A stretch of 64,000 nucleotides of DNA from Paramecium tetraurelia (taxonomy: Eukaryota; Ciliophora; Oligohymenophorea; Peniculida; Parameciidae), in assembly GCF_000165425.1 (NCBI RefSeq), contig NW_001799244.1:64118-128117 (forward strand), in the 5' to 3' direction. How positions within the stretch are numbered: position 1 is the first letter of the stretch; each line of letters starts with the position of its first letter. The notes below the pieces were generated by a model, which was given only the letters and a program-made list of their open reading frames with translations, ran no database searches and was not told the DNA's origin. The translations under genes and the position numbers were made by a program. This document shows, piece after piece, positions 25,628 through 42,252 of this stretch.

Positions 25628-27205
25628 TCATGAAAAATAAATTTTTCGTAACTCATCAAATTATTCATCTAGTTCTTCTATATTTGCCCTAGCAAGGAAA
25701 TCATTTACTTGAAGTGGAGAATTTATCTCTTTTAATTATTGTGATTTTATTATTGTTTAGTAGTGCTTATTCAAATTGCTAACGTCTCCAATTTTATTTA
25801 TGAGGATGCACATGAAGATCAATAATCTAAATTATCTATTGCTTTTATTTTCCTCTAAATTTTCAATTTATTTTAATAAATTATTTAATGGCAATCTATA
25901 ATAATTTTTGACATCATCAAAATTTAAGTTAAAATTATCTATTGATATAAATTTTTTTATCTCCTAATACATCAAATGATTCTAATAATCAGGGTAATAG
26001 ATTTACAGAGATTTATATAAATTGTCCAAATAATTTGGCATAAATTATTATTGGAGGTATTTCAAATTTTTCAACAACTCAAAGCAAGCTTAATATTGTT
26101 ATGATTTAATCAAATTTTCTATTTCTTTAATATTGAATTTTAAAAATTGTTAACTTTCAAACATCAAAAATATTTTTTAGAAAAATATGCATTTAATTTT
26201 TTCAAGTACAAATATAGAAAGAGGAACTGAGATGTGATCACTTGAGATAAATTTAAGTTTAACATTTTCAATAGCCTAATCAATGATAGTAAAATTGAAT
26301 AGTCTAAAGTTTAAGTATTTGTGAATAGAATTTAATTCAGGTTTAAAAAAAAATATAAGATTATTTAAACTCTCATCTAATAGAATGGGAGGAGCAATAT
26401 CAACAACTTAACTATTGTCATCTCTCTTCTTAATTTCTTAATTAATTGAGGATAATGTTTCCTAATCCTCACTATAAAACTTTTTAATCTCTGTAAATTA
26501 TTATTACTTTCCTTTAAGACCTAAGAAATCTGTCATAAAGTTTGCAAAACAATATCGATTCTATTGAGAAGGTGAGATAAGGTTTTTACAAAGTTCTTGC
26601 AGAGTTTTAGAATATGAGGAGGTTTCAATTTTTTTTTAGGTTTCAGGCCACATGGATTTAAAAGAGCCATGCTCTGGAATATCCTGATTTGTTAGTAAAA
26701 AATACAAAATCCTTCCAATTAAAAATAAATCAAATTAATAATCATAACAGTTTAATTCTCCATCCAAAGGCTAATATTCAAGAGGACATCCAAAACCAAA
26801 GTCCATCAATTTGATGCAAAAACTACCTTTCTATATGTTTGTGACCAAAATATTATAAATATTAAAGCATCTTCCCATTAACTTGCTTTTATGTAAATTA
26901 TATATAGCTGATATTAATTAACCCAAAATATTAATAACTTCAGCCTCCAATAATTTTTTTGATATATCCGCAAGTCTGAAACTCCCAAAGTATTTAAAAA
27001 ATATATATTTGCTACCTGGATTTGTTATCATTAAAGGTTCTCTTAAATATTCAGATCTAGGTTCTAAATCTTATGATCTAAATGCTTAATCATATGTTCC
27101 AGTATAGAAATATGCAAAATAAGATTCTGAGCTTGAAGTTGCTTCATAAATTGTAAAACCAGAGGATTTTAGATTGGAGGATCTAAATTAGAATTTGGAC
27201 ATCAT
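25628..27205 (-). CDS. Protein pseudokinase
   Basis: Intronless, 525 residues. Residues ~10-240 follow the protein kinase fold: a glycine-poor start (GFTIYEATSSSESYFAYFY), a hinge region, a catalytic-loop equivalent, then LMDFGFG and a GRILYFLLTN helix. The catalytic loop HRDxxxxN is replaced by MGRCFNIYNILV, so the catalytic Asp is gone. The Lys of the VAIK strand is not identifiable either. The DFG motif survives. The C-terminal 280 residues are helical and K/E/N/L-rich with no recognised domain. The most likely role is a scaffold or regulator rather than an enzyme. It could alternatively be a very divergent ciliate-specific kinase, but loss of the catalytic Asp makes that unlikely. Confidence 0.75.
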
Positions 27206-27274
27206 TTGAAAATATATTTAATTATTAATATTTGAGAAACAATAATATCGTAAGTTATAAGCTAAAAGCAAAGT

Positions 27275-27951
27275 TCAACTATTATCTTAGCGCCTAGTTC
27301 TTTATCGTCTTGATTGTTAAGGCTATTCATTCTGTCTTCTTATTTCATTATACAAATCTTCGTCTTTACCATTTTCACAATGATTGCAATTGCATTCCAC
27401 AGTACAAGTTTTCTATCTGATATAGCATTCACAATATCTTTTTAGACACCTAGTCTTTTTACAATTACATCCCCAAATATCTTTTGTTTCAAATAATTTT
27501 TCTTATGGCACTTTTTTATTTCTATGAGCTTTTTTCTTTATATATTCCACAGCCTCATCTCTTTAGTGGAAATGCATATTAGTATTTTTGCAATCTTCAC
27601 ATTTGCAGGATTCGCCACAAATTTAGCCATTGTGAAAGCACGAACAATACATTTTAAGACAATAGGTTTTAGTACAACTACATGGTTACCATTTTGAACT
27701 CTCATTTATTGGACTCTCTTGTTTTTTTTCATCTATATCTATTTATTTATTAATCACAAGATGTAATTAATCGTTGTTATCAATAGCTGAATTTCTTAGT
27801 TAGTATTAAATAGATTTTACAATTTTCTTAATTTTAGTATTTTTGGAGATTACTTGTTCTCTAAATCAATCTCACTAAACTCAGAACATTTGCTAAAAAC
27901 TAACAATAACTTTGGTGGCCTATTCTCTTCTGATAGTTCAGGATTACTCAT
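27275..27951 (-). CDS. CXC (tesmin/TSO1/LIN54-like) DNA-binding protein
   Basis: 216 residues after a 26-nt intron. Two cysteine-rich CXC modules are complete: CSCTKTYCLKMYCSCF ending in CKCEDCKNT, then GCNCKKTRCLKRYCECY ending in CNCNHCENG, separated by a ~40-residue basic linker. In animals and plants such tandem CRC modules bind the CHR element in promoters of cell-cycle genes, each binding zinc. The linker here (HRNKKVPQEKLFETKDIW) lacks the RNPxAFxPK box typical of LIN54-type proteins. N-terminal 70 residues are unstructured; the tail is Q/R-rich. Likely a nuclear transcription regulator. Divergent from the NEK gene with ~380 bp between starts. Confidence 0.9.
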
Positions 27952-28335
27952 ACAATAATTTTTAAATATTATATATTTAATATAAATTTATAAAAGAAAC
28001 CTCAAATTCTAATTCTTATGTTTTTACATTTAAATCTTTTCATCTAAATTTATAACTCTATTTTGTTCCATACAATTTTATGATCCAATTAAGATTTTTT
28101 AATCATCTTACAATGTTATCTGCTCTTCAATATTTGATAGTCCAATTAATCTAGATGGTGGTTATTTCTAACTACTAAAAGTCTAACCATCAATGTATGG
28201 TTAATATTGATGATAATTCTTGGCTTAGATCGATTGGCAAAGCAGTAAGGGACACTTTGAAAATCCAAAATTATATTTTACTATTAAATAGATGTTAATA
28301 AAATTTTGAATTCAATATTAAATTTCTAACTACAA
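27952..28335. other. Divergent promoter region with a possible coding remnant
   Basis: Lies between two gene starts pointing away from each other. On the + strand around 28065-28205 one frame reads with protein-like character (SIFDSPINLDGGYF) but has no start codon and ends at two TGAs, so it may be a fragment of an older gene. No defined regulatory motif recognised. Confidence 0.35.
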
Positions 28336-29718
28336 ATGCATGAAGTGTCGGTTGCTGATTTTGAAATTCTAAGAAAATTAGGACAAGGGTCTTATTCTTC
28401 AGTTTATAAGGTCAGGAGAAAATCGGATGGATAGGAATATGCTATGAAAAAAGTATAGATGACTGGATTATCAATTAAAGAAAAATAAAATGCTTTGAAT
28501 GAAGTAAGAATTTTAGCAAGTTTATCTAATCTTCACATTATCGGGTATAGGGAGGCATTTATCAAAGGAGAAACATTATTCTTAATTTTGGAATTTGCTG
28601 GAGGAGGTGATTTGTAATAAAAAATAGAGTACACAAAAAAAAAGGGTTTTGGATTTCATTTTGATGAATAATTGATATGGAATTATTTAATTGAAATGTT
28701 AGTTGGATTGAACGAATTGCACAATAATGGTATTTATCATAGAGATATTAAATGTGCGAATGTATTTTTGACTTAAGACCATAAGCATATAAAATTAGGG
28801 GACTTAAATGTGGCAAAAATAGTGAAATCAAATTAACTTGCCAACACCAAAGCAGGCACTCCATATTATGCAAGTCCTGAGGTTTGGAAGGATGAACCAT
28901 ACGATTAAAAATGTGACATTTGGTCACTTGGATGTGTGATATATGAGATGGCTCAACTATAACCACCCTTCTTAGCAAATGATTTGTATCATCTACAGAA
29001 GAAAATTCAAAGGGGAATTTATGAACCACTAAATTAAAGATACAGCAAAGAACTTAGTTATTTGATATCTAGATGTCTCTAAGTTTCTCCAAAAACGAGA
29101 GCATCTTGTGAGGATCTACTCAATTTAGAGGAAATCAAAAAGAGACAGTAATACAGTGATTCAGGACAATTGCTAACTAATGGATCAAAACTATTAGGAA
29201 CCATTTATTTGCCCAGAAATTACAAAGACATAACTCTACCAAGACCAAGATATCAAACTGATAATAGTGATGCTAGTTTGACTCTTAATAAACGTCCTAG
29301 TTCTCGTGTTTAAAGGACAAAATCAAATAATATTTCGAATGATTCTGATAGTCCTTCATTTAAGAAGATTAAAATAAAAAATAAATTGTCAAATAATCTC
29401 AATATTCCATCTTTGTAAAGAAGCATTTCTTAAAATAATAGCCAACTTAAAGAGAACATCCCAAATAGCAGCAACATTTATTAATTGCTACCTCTTCATC
29501 AACATCACCCAAGTCATCAAGGATATTAAAGCAATAATGCAGGATAATGCTCTCCGAGACTACGGAAATAGTTATCCTCTCCATAACAATAAAAATAAAA
29601 ATTATAATCAATTTTATAATAAGATTTTTATTTACCAAGAATAGATTAGAAGTAATTGAACAAGTACCAAAAAATCAATTCAAAATGTTATATTTCAGAT
29701 ATCAGGAAATTATTGTGA
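28336..29718 (+). CDS. NEK (NIMA-related) protein kinase
   Basis: Ser/Thr kinase of the NIMA family, which in ciliates is expanded and acts on cilia length, basal bodies and cell division. Intronless, 460 residues. Kinase domain at residues 5-265: GQGSYSSVYK, AMKKV, HRDIKCANVF, then GDLNVAKI in place of DFG, the NEK activation segment AGTPYYASPEVW, and CDIWSLGCVIYEMA. The metal-binding Asp is kept, with Leu-Asn instead of Phe-Gly, a variant also seen in some other NEK-like kinases. All catalytic residues are present, so it should be active. The ~190-residue tail is S/N/Q-rich and basic with no clear coiled coil. Alternative early or late starts are unlikely because the ATG precedes the domain by four codons. 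Confidence 0.92.
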
Positions 29719-29793
29719 TTAATATTTTACATAAATATATTATAACAATACAAAAGCTAATTTTTACCATTTTTTTTTTTATCATTAATATAA

Positions 29794-33328
<3,535 letters not shown>

Positions 33329-33388
33329 ATAATTTTAAGAATATAATAATTTAATATTGTGCCAAGTTTGTATTAATTATAACGAATT

Positions 33389-33865
33389 ATGAGCCGTCTT
33401 TACACATTGGAAGATGAATAATTAGATTATGGTTTGGATTATGAAAGTGTCCTAGTAGTTAAAGATATTGATTAAAAAAGATAATAGAAGGGAAACGACA
33501 ATGATCTTCAAAAAGTACTAAGTCTTCAATTTTACAGCAGACATCAGCAATAATCAAAGACTACTGTAAATTTGAGGAGCATTTAAAGATTAATCACTGA
33601 GCAAAAAGAGAATAATAAAAAGTTGAAAGAAAATAAGCCCATCAATTACAAAATTAAGACTCCTTCTTTAAAACCTTATTAAGGCTCAATAATCACGCCC
33701 AAATATTAAACCAAAACACCTTAACTTACAAAATCATTAAAATCGACAATAACTATTACACCGTTAAATTTTTAGGATTCATTATAGAAAATTAAGATGT
33801 TAGTTTCTAAATAACAGTAAAAATACTAGTTAGACTTTAACAAATTTAAAAAGTCAATATATTGA
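33389..33865 (+). CDS. Small orphan basic protein
   Basis: Intronless, 158 residues, starting MSRLYTLEDEQLDYG and ending KFKKSIY. The acidic first 20 residues are followed by K/Q/T/S-rich sequence without hydrophobic segments. No family recognised. It starts 60 bp after the helicase stop on the same strand. Probably real given codon use and the exact open frame, but expression is unproven. Confidence 0.5.
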
Positions 33866-34208
33866 TTTAATAATTTGTATTCAGATTCTTTTTATATTAG
33901 TTTTTAAGTAAAAATATACGATTCAAACATTATGTTGATTAACAGTGTATAGGATATATCAACAATAAGAAAATTCACCATTCATAAATATAGTATTAAT
34001 TATTACGACTATTTTAATAATTTTAGTGGAGATGAAAATAAAAATACAATTCATTTGATAATGAATTTCTCATGATTTTTGCTAATTTGCGAGATTCTAA
34101 AGATAAATTCAAAGAGTTGAATCAAAAATAAATTATACTCTTAATTCAATGCAGTAATTAGTAAAATGATGAATTTATAAGTAATAACAAAAATAAATTA
34201 TAAATTTA

Positions 34209-34943
34209 ATGCAAATTAATGTTAAACAATCTTCAAAGAGTAGAATATTACTAACAATGATTGAAAATTATCACAAATCCCCTGATGATGAAGCTTTGCT
34301 TGAGACTTCAAAAAATAACTCAGTTGCCTAAATTGAAAAGAGATTCAAAAAAAGCTAAGTTAATCATACATATACATTTCCAAGAACGGAGGAAAATAAC
34401 CAAAGACTTAATTCTGAATCTCCTATTGCAAAATAGTTTTCACCTAAAGAATAACCTCAATAGAAAGACAACTTCAAAGATCTTTTGAAAAAAATATATC
34501 TCTCTAATCAAAACAAAAATTCAAGAAAAACTCAACTCAACCAAGAATTTATCAAATAACAATATTCAATACTGCAACAATCCAATCATAAATCATTTTA
34601 GACAGCAAACAAATCAAATTTATAACATTCCTTAAGTTAAAATAGGCTTTTAACAGACGTAGGTTTAAAATAAAGCTATTCTAGGGGACAGTCCCCAGAT
34701 AATAAATTGTCTTACTCAAATCGTCAGCTAGGAACACAGCTTTCTAAATTTATGAATCAAAATGTCAAGGAAAAACAAAGATCATAATAAAATTTTAATT
34801 AACAAAACTCATGTAGAAGTTTTGAACTTAGATATTAATTTAACAAGTCACCTTATTCATTACTGTAAAACAAAAGCTTTGATTTAATTAAATAGCTTTC
34901 ATAATTTTCAAGTCTATAAAAAGTAAAATCTAAAAATAATTGA
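34209..34943 (+). CDS. Orphan S/N/Q-rich protein
   Basis: Intronless, 244 residues. Starts MQINVKQSSKSRILLTMIENYH; acidic patch PDDEALLETSK, then a disordered S/N/Q/K-rich body with little hydrophobic content. No domain recognised. An upstream in-frame ATG is absent; a different frame with an ATG near 34072 is shorter and less protein-like. Its stop lies 45 bp from that of the convergent pseudokinase. Confidence 0.5.
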
Positions 34944-34987
34944 TATGGCTTCAAATTATTAGTTTATAATTCAAATAAATATAAATG

Positions 34988-36004
34988 TCATTCTTTTTTT
35001 TTTTAATTAACATCAAATCCTCCCCCACATCTTTTAGATTTAGTCGTTTTTGCTTTCTGCTTAATATTTATCACTTGGGTATTGGACTCCTTAGGTTGCT
35101 AAATTACAGTATCTTGTTATTTAACCTCTACCTTTTATTTTAAACTATAGTATTCTCCTAACACTATAATATTATTCTCGAATCTGAGTTCAGAGGCTAA
35201 CAGCATCATTTGAATGGCCAAATCTTCTGTTGGATTTTGAAATTCATTAGCCAAAAGACACTTTGCTTACTCTATGAAAATTCTCATGCAATCATATTTT
35301 TCTTCAATAATTGCTAGTAATTTTTAAGTACTTGGAACGGCCTTTAAATTGTCTTCCCCATTATCCAACCATCTAATAATATTGGCTATCTATTCAAATT
35401 CTTCATTTAAAATAAATTGTAATAACACAGCCAATGCAGAATAAATCATGGCATGAGATTTCCTTTAATATCTTTAAGTGATATTGTATTTCTTAGTTGT
35501 TATGCAATCTTAGATAAAACCCTTTAGATGCTTAGATTGGAAAATCGGTTATGAAAGCAAAAACTTTTCTGATCTCACAAATCCACTAATGTAGATATTG
35601 TCATTTTCAAAAAAAATATTTGTCGCTTTTAATCCTAATAAATGTACTCCATATCCTTCAAGGGAAGCCAAAGTTTAAAATAGTTGTTGAGTTATAGTAA
35701 CAACTAAAAATTTGTTTCTAATTTTGTAATCTAACAATTTAGTTTGATAGAATCTCCTTAAAACCTCAATGCATCTTTCTTTTTCATTGTAATCGATTTC
35801 AAAGTATTACACAATATTAGGGAGATTCAACTTTATTACATTTTCAAAAGCATTAATTAAAAATACTTATTCTCTTTCATCTGTAATATATATTTTCTCT
35901 AATAAAAAATCATCCATTTGATAAAATTTTGAATAAGCATCTGATTCTAATTCATTTGCAGCGTAATAATTGAAGTTCTTAATTCCTAATTTATTTTTCA
36001 TCAT
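34988..36004 (-). CDS. Highly degenerate protein pseudokinase
   Basis: Intronless, 338 residues, ending in a poly-Lys run coded by an A11 stretch. The fold can be traced: NIVQYFEIDYNEKERCIEVLRRF resembles kinase beta4-beta5 and hinge, GVHLLGLKATNIFFENDNIYISGF corresponds to the catalytic loop through the DFG position. HRD is lost (LLGLKATN keeps Lys and Asn but not the Asp) and DFG has become SGF. No VAIK lysine or glycine loop is visible. It therefore cannot be a normal kinase. The C-terminal 110 residues are helical. Less certain than the other pseudokinase; a chance resemblance is possible. Confidence 0.55.
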
Positions 36005-36119
36005 TGGAAATATGTTGTATTTAATTATATTATTATTTGAAATTTCTAATAATAACTAGAATATGATTATAAGTTATTTTTCTTTACAAAATAATATTTA
36101 TTAATATAATCAATTTTTC

Positions 36120-37025
36120 ATGAAAAAATAATAATAATCTAAATCTCTTTCTAGTCGCAAACCCTAAGATAATGCTAAGTCGGTTAAGAAACAGGAGAAA
36201 CTTACTAAAATATAAGAGGCCTTTAATTTCAATAAAGCATCCAAATACATTGTACATTTTTCCCTTATTTTTAGTTTTAATCTGGATTTTAAGAGAGAGC
36301 TTGGTTAATTAAAAGAGGTTATCAAGATAGGATTGATTTTAAGGACTAGGAGATTGCTGAATTGAGAAAATATTTTTCATCCTTAGATGGAGACGGATCA
36401 GGTGCTATCGGAATAGAAGAATTAGAGGACCCATTAATTGCTTTAGGCTTAGTTAATTCTAGGGAGGAAGTTGAAAAAATTATGAGTGAGGTCGATGAGG
36501 ATGGAACCAATGAAATTGAATTTAAAGAATTTCTAACTATAATGAGAGGAGTTTAGAAAGGTGGAAATGTGGACTAAGGAGAAAAAAATCCAATTTATGA
36601 TTTTTTTAAAAGTAAAATTTTTCATATTTGTATTAGAAATGAGTAATGGCCAATTAGAGAAAGGCATGGATAAGCATATTCCGTTTAAGTTAAATGTCAG
36701 TTTATTTAGAAGAAAATAAATATTAAGTATAAATCGATATAAATTATTAGATGCAATAACTGGTGATTAAAAAGAGTTAAAAGATAAGGGATAAAAAATA
36801 TTATAAGCATATAAAAGATAGTTATTGAATTATAAACAATAAGATAGAATCAATAGAGGAGAAGATCCAAATGGTAATTTATTGGATTAAACATTAGATA
36901 TCTCCTTAGATTAGTTTCCAAACAAAGATAATGGTCCTAATCCAAGAAATGGATTTCCTAAGCTATAAAGAGTCATTTAACAAGAATAAACTATAGGACA
37001 TAATCATAAACACTATGATAAATGA
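36120..37025 (+). CDS. EF-hand calcium-binding protein with C-terminal extension
   Basis: 285 residues after introns of 23 and 25 nt. N-terminus is basic (KKQQQSKSLSSRKPQ). Two EF-hand loops are clear: DGDGSGAIGIEE and DEDGTNEIEFKE, with the LxxLGL spacer between them, resembling one lobe of centrin/calmodulin-type proteins. Both keep the calcium ligands at positions 1, 3, 5 and 12. The C-terminal ~140 residues are basic and Q/N/D-rich and unknown to me. A calcium-responsive cytoskeletal or trafficking role is plausible. The introns are well supported: each restores frame exactly. Confidence 0.8.
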
Positions 37026-37773
37026 GATCAATTCAATTAAATCATAAATTTAGTATGCTTTTCTAATATCATTTTATTTGATATCTAGGATTTAATTCTA
37101 AATCAATTCTTAATAGTGTTCTGTTAGCTAAAGCTTTTCTTAGCTAAAACAAACTCTACTTATTTAAATATAAGTATTTAAATTGAATTGCTTCAGTGTC
37201 ACATCCAAAAATAATATTTTTAGAATTGTTTAAATTATTTACACAAAGAGGATTATTAACAATCTATTCCTTAATTCATATCTTTTAATATTCAAATATT
37301 TGCCTTAATTGAATAATCATAAATATTGTCAAAAGAAATATGATATTAATAATTAATTATTCTTAAATATATATATTATTTATGAAAACCCATTTTAGTG
37401 ATTTATTTGATTATCTGTCAATCATATATTTTATAAATATTGAAAAATTTGATTGAACACAATTTAAAAGAAATTTAATAAATGAGATTTGTGGGTATAG
37501 AAATAAATTTGATAAATTTTTATTAAAATATTGATTCCCATTTATATTATTGTATAAACGCTAACTACTTTTAAATTTCATGATTGTTTTAAAAATAAAA
37601 TTTATTAAATTTTACTTATAATGAACATAAAATTAAAATAGAATAGGCTAACAAAAGTATAATTTTATTATGAGTCAGCATAAGAAAGAAGAAAGAAACA
37701 AGCATTAAAATATATTAAAACTTATTAATTATTTCAAACTCCATAAAAAAGTTAAAGAATAATTAGAGATAAT
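37026..37773. other. Intergenic interval with a possible minus-strand gene remnant
   Basis: On the minus strand from about 37320 down to a TGA at 37069-37071 one frame has convincing protein character (KNIIFGCDTEAIQFKYLYL, then LRKALANRTLLRIDLEL), yet no start codon or intron leads into it. It may be a pseudogene fragment. The rest is A/T-rich with nothing recognised. Confidence 0.35.
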
Positions 37774-38502
37774 ATGCTTGACATCAGTTCTACAAAATTA
37801 GGTGATTCAAGTTGTTGTTGTTCAGAATGCGGAAGAGAATCTGATTTTAAATAAAGAATATTTAAAAATTATACCTTTACCCAAACTTAATATTCAAAAT
37901 AAGAGTCATAAAGATAGTAGTAAATTATGGATCGATATAGAAATTCTAAATACATTAAAATCTTTAGGAAACTTGTGTATTGCTTGCTTTTCATAATCAG
38001 ATATAAGATAGTTTAAAATATTAGGTATAGATAACGGTAGAGAATGAAAAAAGCTTTTAAAACAAGAATAGATCATCCCAAAATGACTTTTCTTAATATT
38101 TTAGACTTTTCATCAAACTAATTTCATATAAACCCAAAATTTAGATCCGCAACTAATTTTAATACTGTCTATATCTAAAATGGTACAGCTGTAAACTCTC
38201 CTTAAGATTCAGATGAGGAATTTTATCATCTTAAACCAAGAAAGTCTTTGGTGCACAAGTTTTCAATAGAGGAAGAATTAATGCGTAAAAAATTATCTAA
38301 ATCCCAATAAAAACTATACTTAATGACTGGGTCAAATTCAGTTTTAAATTAATATGTAACAAAGAAATTAAACTAAACTTATCAAAAGTCAATTGAAAAG
38401 CCACAATAAAACGTAATACTTCCATAAAATTCTAAAAATAATGTTGCAAGATAAAATTAATCAGTCTACTTACCTAATATCAGAATAAAAAAACTTAATT
38501 GA
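37774..38502 (+). CDS. Orphan basic protein
   Basis: Intronless, 242 residues. Start MLDISSTKLGDSSCCCSECGRES has a CCCxxC cluster that could bind metal or be lipidated. A short hydrophobic patch (LVYCLLFIIRYKIV, residues ~69-82) may be a membrane or buried helix. The rest is N/K/Q-rich. No family recognised. An overlapping frame starting at 37671 is also open but has poorer composition. Confidence 0.5.
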
Positions 38503-39110
38503 AACTATAATTAACTAAATTTTGTTTTTAATAGAAATCATAATTTAAATATCTAAAATATTGATTTATATACGCCTATCTTTCAAATTAAATTAATATA
38601 TAAATGAATTAACATCCTTCACATTATTTTAATTATTATTGTCTTAAGGTAAGAAATTTATAATATATATAAGCCCCTAGTAATGTTAATTATTGTACCA
38701 TAAAAATTCATAACTAGAACAATTTTTCAAACAATTTATTTAGACTTGATATTTTTATATCAAATTATTGAATCATTAATTTGGTTTCTTCTCAATAAAT
38801 ATTTCATTTATTTCCTGAAAATCTTCTGCTTTCATTTTTCAAAATTTATAAATTCGTATTTTCTAATGCATAAATTTATATATTAACAAATAATAGGCAA
38901 TCTCAAACTAAAAAACATTTAATTTGAAAATTAAATTACAAAAACTGTGTAAACAACTATATATAATCTTGCTTAAAAGTACTTAAAATATTGCATCCTA
39001 TTTTATTATTAAACCAATTATGGATTTGAAATTCTGTTAATCTGATTAGCAATTATTCAAACTTTATGAAAAAGAAGAGGTTATAACTCTAATATATATT
39101 TTATAAATTA
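38503..39110 (+). other. AT-rich interval with a doubtful hydrophobic ORF
   Basis: An ATG at 38604, with a 25-nt GTAAG...AAG intron removed, opens 138 codons ending at 39045. The product would be very rich in I, F, L and Y, which is what random AT-rich sequence gives in this code. I do not call a gene. Confidence 0.4.
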
Positions 39111-40219
39111 ATGGAATTAAATTTTATGATATTCCCAGCTCCAAGACTCTCCTACCGTGAGGAACATTTGAGAGTTTATATAATAGTTAATTTAGGAACT
39201 TGTCAAGATTCCTTATTATGATGATTTATTTAAGTTTCAGCAAACATCGCCTAAAACTCGAATTTAGTTTCATAAAATGGATCCTTTTAAACCTCCAGAG
39301 GAAGTTCCAAATGTATTGCAATAATTAGAATTTAGGATGTTAGTTAGCTTTCAATCTATGATGATTAAGTTGATGAGCTTCCTAGCCAAAGAATTCCTCA
39401 TATGAATAAGACTATTTCTGTAAGTAGACAACAAAATATGTTCACAGTTTAAGAAAATAGAAACAATATGAGAGTCTCAACTACTCCTCGTGTGAGTAGT
39501 AGCTCAAACACTTTTAATTAATTTAATAATAATAGGAATTATAGATGTTCAAAATAAATTCCATGCTTGTATTTAAAGGCTTCCATTCCTACTAAAAAAA
39601 CTATATTATATTTTCATGCCAATTGTGAGGACTTATTGTCTTCCTATAATTTGGTGGACTTTATAAGACACAATATGAAAATGAATGTTTTGTCAGTGGA
39701 ATATCCAGGATATGGATTGTATTAAGGATATACAAACGAGGAAAATATTTTGAAAGATGCTGAATATATTTATAAATACGTTGCATTTCACTCTGTAGTT
39801 GAAGAGAAAAATATGATCGTGATGGGTAGATCGATAGGAACAGGAGTAGCATGTCATTTGGCTTCGATATTTTAGCCTGGGCTTTTGGTTTTGATCTCAC
39901 CTTTTTTGTCATTGTAAGAGATTGTGAATGAGAAGTACCCTTTAGTAAAGAAAATGGTTAAGGAGAGATTCGTTAATAAAGATAAAATTCAATAAGCAAA
40001 ATGCCCTGTTTTTATTTTGCATGGTCTAAAGGATAACATAGTTTCAGTTGAATAAGGGAAGAAACTGTTTGGTATCTAATCGGTTAATAGTGTTTAGACT
40101 TATGCAAAAGTGCTTGTTTATTGAGGACACCGCCTGAGATGACACACACTAGATTTCAATTTGAGAATGACTTGACTTTGCCATTGCTAAACTTTATGAG
40201 ATCGTTGAATTTACTTTGA
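39111..40219 (+). CDS. ABHD17/BEM46-like alpha/beta-hydrolase
   Basis: 345 residues after introns of 22, 23 and 26 nt. The start MELNFMIFPAPRLSY resembles the FPAP start of ABHD13/17-type hydrolases. Catalytic elements: oxyanion strand LYFHANCED, nucleophile elbow GRSIGTG (Ser), acid in LHGLKDNIV (Asp), and His in MTHTRFQFE. An S/N-rich insert (residues ~70-125) precedes the strand core. ABHD17 enzymes remove palmitate from membrane proteins; ABHD13/BEM46 substrates are unclear. No N-terminal Cys cluster of ABHD17 is present, so substrate is open. Likely cytosolic or membrane-associated. Confidence 0.85.
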
Positions 40220-40255
40220 AAATAAAAAATAATTTGAATAAGTTTTATTTAATTA

Positions 40256-42175
<1,920 letters not shown>

Positions 42176-42252
42176 AACTGAGCATAAAATTATTTAAAAC
42201 TAACAGTTAAAAGAATTTAAATTCAATTAATTTAAATATATTTTTTAAGTAA

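Noticed and set aside
38604-39045. Membrane protein of 138 residues
   Set aside because: Composition (I, F, L, Y, K, N) is what random AT-rich DNA gives; no supporting motif.
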